DNA of 15,839 bases from assembly GCA_015490395.1 (NCBI GenBank), contig WFXX01000129.1, positions 1 through 15,839 of the forward strand, given 5' to 3'. The first letter of the stretch is position 1. Every line of letters starts with the position of its first letter. This document shows positions 14,702-15,839 of the stretch, piece after piece. The position numbers and the translations under genes were made by a program. Source of the stretch: Gammaproteobacteria bacterium (GTDB lineage Bacteria > Pseudomonadota > Gammaproteobacteria > DRLM01). The notes under the pieces are model-generated. The model was not told the origin of the DNA. It did not search any database and worked only from the letters and a program-made list of their open reading frames with translations.

Positions 14702-15693
14702 GCCCCCCCCTCCGGTCTCCGATGCTCGCCGCTCGGCCCACCTCCGGCTCGGGCGGCGTGAAAGGCGCGGGCCGCGGCCACGTCCTGCCGGATCTGCGCC
14801 ACCAGCGCCTCCAGGGAAGGGAAGCGGCGCTCGGGACGCAGCTTGGCCAGAAAGTCCACGTGCACGTAGCGGCCGTAGAGCCCCCCTCCGGCGTAGTCCA
14901 GCAGGTGCACCTCCAGCAGGCTACGTCCGCCACCCACCGTGGGCCGGGTGCCCACGTTGGCTACCCCCGGCCAGGGCTCGCGCTCCAGGCCGAAGAGCTC
15001 CACCGCATAGACCCCGCTCACGGGGATCCCGCTCATCGGGGCCCGCCGCCGGTGGAGGTGGATATTGGCCGTGGGGAAGCCCAGCTCCCGGCCGCGGCCG
15101 TCGCCCCGGGCCACCCGCCCGCATACCCGATAGGGCCGGCCCAGGAGCTGCTCGGCCGCGGCCAGGTCGTCCTCGGCCAGGGCCCGGCGGATGCGGGTGC
15201 TGCTGACCCGCTCCCCGTTGATGCAGAAGGCATGCATGGCCGCCACCTGGAAGCCGTAGCGCCGCCCGGCCGCCTCCAGGGTGGCGAAGTCTCCCCTCTG
15301 GCCTCGACCGAAGCGGAAATCGTCCCCCACCACCACATAGCGCACCCCCAGCCCCTCCACCAGCACCCGGCGCACGAAGGCCTCGGCCTCCATGGCCGCC
15401 AGGCGCTCGTCGAAGCGCAGGCAGAGCACCCGGTCCACCGAGTAGCGGCGCAGCAGGTGCATCTTCTCCCGGAAGCGGGTCAGCCGCGGGGGGGTCTCAC
15501 CCCCTGTGAAGTACTCCCGGGGCTGGGGCTCGAAGGTCACCACCACCGTGGGCAGCCCCAGCTCCGCCCCCCGCTCGGCTAGCTGGCCTAGCACGGCCTG
15601 GTGCCCCAGGTGGACCCCGTCGAAGTTGCCGATGGTGGCCACCGAGCCCCGGTGCCGGGGGCGCAGGTTGTGCAGGCCGCGGATGAGCTCCAT
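14671..15693 (-). CDS. ribF: Bifunctional riboflavin kinase / FAD synthetase
   Basis: RibF phosphorylates riboflavin to FMN and then adenylylates FMN to FAD. The N-terminal nucleotidyltransferase domain shows GNFDGVHLGHQ (22-32, the HxGH site), TFEPQPREYF, VGDDFRFGRGQRGDF and SSTRIRRAL. The C-terminal flavokinase domain shows GRELGFPTANI with the PTAN ATP/Mg site, GVYAV, GVANVGTRPT and LEVHLLD. The 340 residues exceed the E. coli 313 by a Gly/Pro/Arg-rich tail of about 25 residues; its last ten codons overlap ileS in another frame, so the tail is probably not functional. ATG 15693 gives MELIRGLHNL, matching the family start, although no Shine-Dalgarno sequence is visible. No FMN riboswitch precedes it. 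It lies downstream of the murJ end. Confidence 0.97.
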   Translation of the reverse strand: MELIRGLHNLRPRHRGSVATIGNFDGVHLGHQAVLGQLAERGAELGLPTVVVTFEPQPREYFTGGETPPRLTRFREKMHLLRRYSVDRVLCLRFDERLAAMEAEAFVRRVLVEGLGVRYVVVGDDFRFGRGQRGDFATLEAAGRRYGFQVAAMHAFCINGERVSSTRIRRALAEDDLAAAEQLLGRPYRVCGRVARGDGRGRELGFPTANIHLHRRRAPMSGIPVSGVYAVELFGLEREPWPGVANVGTRPTVGGGRSLLEVHLLDYAGGGLYGRYVHVDFLAKLRPERRFPSLEALVAQIRQDVAAARAFHAARAGGGPSGEHRRPEGGACPSATTSTP

Positions 15694-15734
15694 GACGATG
15701 GCCGGGCGGTCGCCGCAAGGGCCGGGAAGAGGGC

Positions 15735-15740
15735 GATTAT
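15735..15740 (-). promoter_or_regulatory. Candidate -10 box (TATAAT) for ribF
   Basis: A perfect TATAAT on the minus strand lies 41 bases upstream of the ribF start, in the 77-base gap after murJ. The bases around it (CGATTATA on the plus strand) are the same as at the parE box. No -35 match is seen at 16-18 bases. It could give ribF-ileS-lspA a start independent of murJ. Confidence 0.45.
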
Positions 15741-15782
15741 AAGGAAACCGCCCTTCTCGCGGGGCTCCGCTCAGGAGGGCGG
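15741..15782 (-). terminator. Possible terminator hairpin at the end of murJ
   Basis: On the minus strand CCGCCCT (15782-15776) pairs with AGGGCGG (15754-15748). Inside this lies a second stem of GCGG/CCGC around a 4-base loop (15759-15770). TTTCCTT follows the stem directly. The hairpin takes in the murJ stop. The internal loop and short T run make it only a moderate intrinsic terminator; it abuts the ribF -10 box. Confidence 0.35.
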
Positions 15783-15839
15783 CCGGGCCAGGTGGCGGGG
15801 GCGCAGGCCCAGCAGCAGGAGGGCCGCCCCATAGGCCAC
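15771..15839 (-). CDS. murJ: C-terminal end of a probable lipid II flippase MurJ (partial)
   Basis: Only the last 22 codons and a TGA stop (15771-15773) are in the window; the gene continues off the right edge. The readable tail VAYGAALLLLGLRPRHLARP is a hydrophobic segment followed by a short basic end, as in the last membrane helix of MurJ (MviN), where a GLRPRH-like end is common. The call rests mainly on position: murJ directly precedes ribF in many gammaproteobacteria. MurJ moves lipid-linked peptidoglycan precursor across the inner membrane. Another membrane protein cannot be excluded from so short a piece. Confidence 0.6.
   Translation of the reverse strand: MAYGAALLLLGLRPRHLARPPS

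Noticed and set aside
11528..14761. Very long open frame on the plus strand opposite ileS and lspA
   Set aside because: It is antisense to two clearly conserved genes, is rich in His/Gly/Gln/Pro and matches no family. Such frames are expected opposite genes with very high third-position GC.
15694..15770. FMN riboswitch before ribF
   Set aside because: The gap is only 77 bases and lacks the conserved RFN element sequences.
1..15839. CRISPR arrays, transposons, phage genes, toxin-antitoxin or defence systems
   Set aside because: No regularly spaced repeats, transposase or integrase motifs, or small toxin-like pairs were seen; every substantial conserved frame is explained by a core or regulatory gene.

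Overview
The window is a very GC-rich stretch (roughly 70% by eye) of tightly packed chromosomal housekeeping genes. Gene content and protein matches point to a gammaproteobacterium. EF-P is modified by the EpmA/EpmB lysylation route, psd sits beside that cluster, and a murJ-ribF-ileS-lspA run is followed by parE-parC. A high-GC lineage such as the Chromatiales/Ectothiorhodospiraceae would fit, but the exact taxon is inference. There are no mobile elements, CRISPR arrays, tRNAs, rRNAs or phage genes.

Left part (1-4663): the 3' part of psd (phosphatidylserine decarboxylase, plus strand) converges on a stand-alone PilZ-domain gene (minus). Upstream of pilZ on the same strand are epmA and efp, and epmB diverges from efp. 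Together efp, epmA and epmB form the whole set needed to make and attach (R)-beta-lysine to EF-P Lys34, which helps ribosomes through polyproline stretches. A GNAT acetyltransferase gene (minus) converges with epmB.

Middle part (4664-6980): an intergenic region rich in inverted repeats precedes a gene for a receiver-like + EAL protein. Both of its domains have lost their catalytic or phosphoacceptor residues, and the EAL part resembles the c-di-GMP effector FimX. It converges with htpX, a membrane zinc protease.

Right part (7103-15839, all minus): in transcription order, the tail of murJ, then ribF, ileS, lspA, parE and parC. ribF overlaps ileS by 31 bases, ileS and lspA are 7 bases apart, and parE and parC are 25 bases apart. 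Perfect TATAAT boxes lie upstream of ribF and parE; the one before parE contains the lspA stop codon.

I did not find an undescribed multi-gene system. The points most worth checking are: (1) all three convergent gene pairs end in an inverted repeat built from the two facing stop codons; (2) the catalytically dead FimX-like protein and its structured 5' region; (3) a small apparent internal duplication in LspA; (4) a stop-separated, in-frame efp/epmA arrangement with a TTG start.
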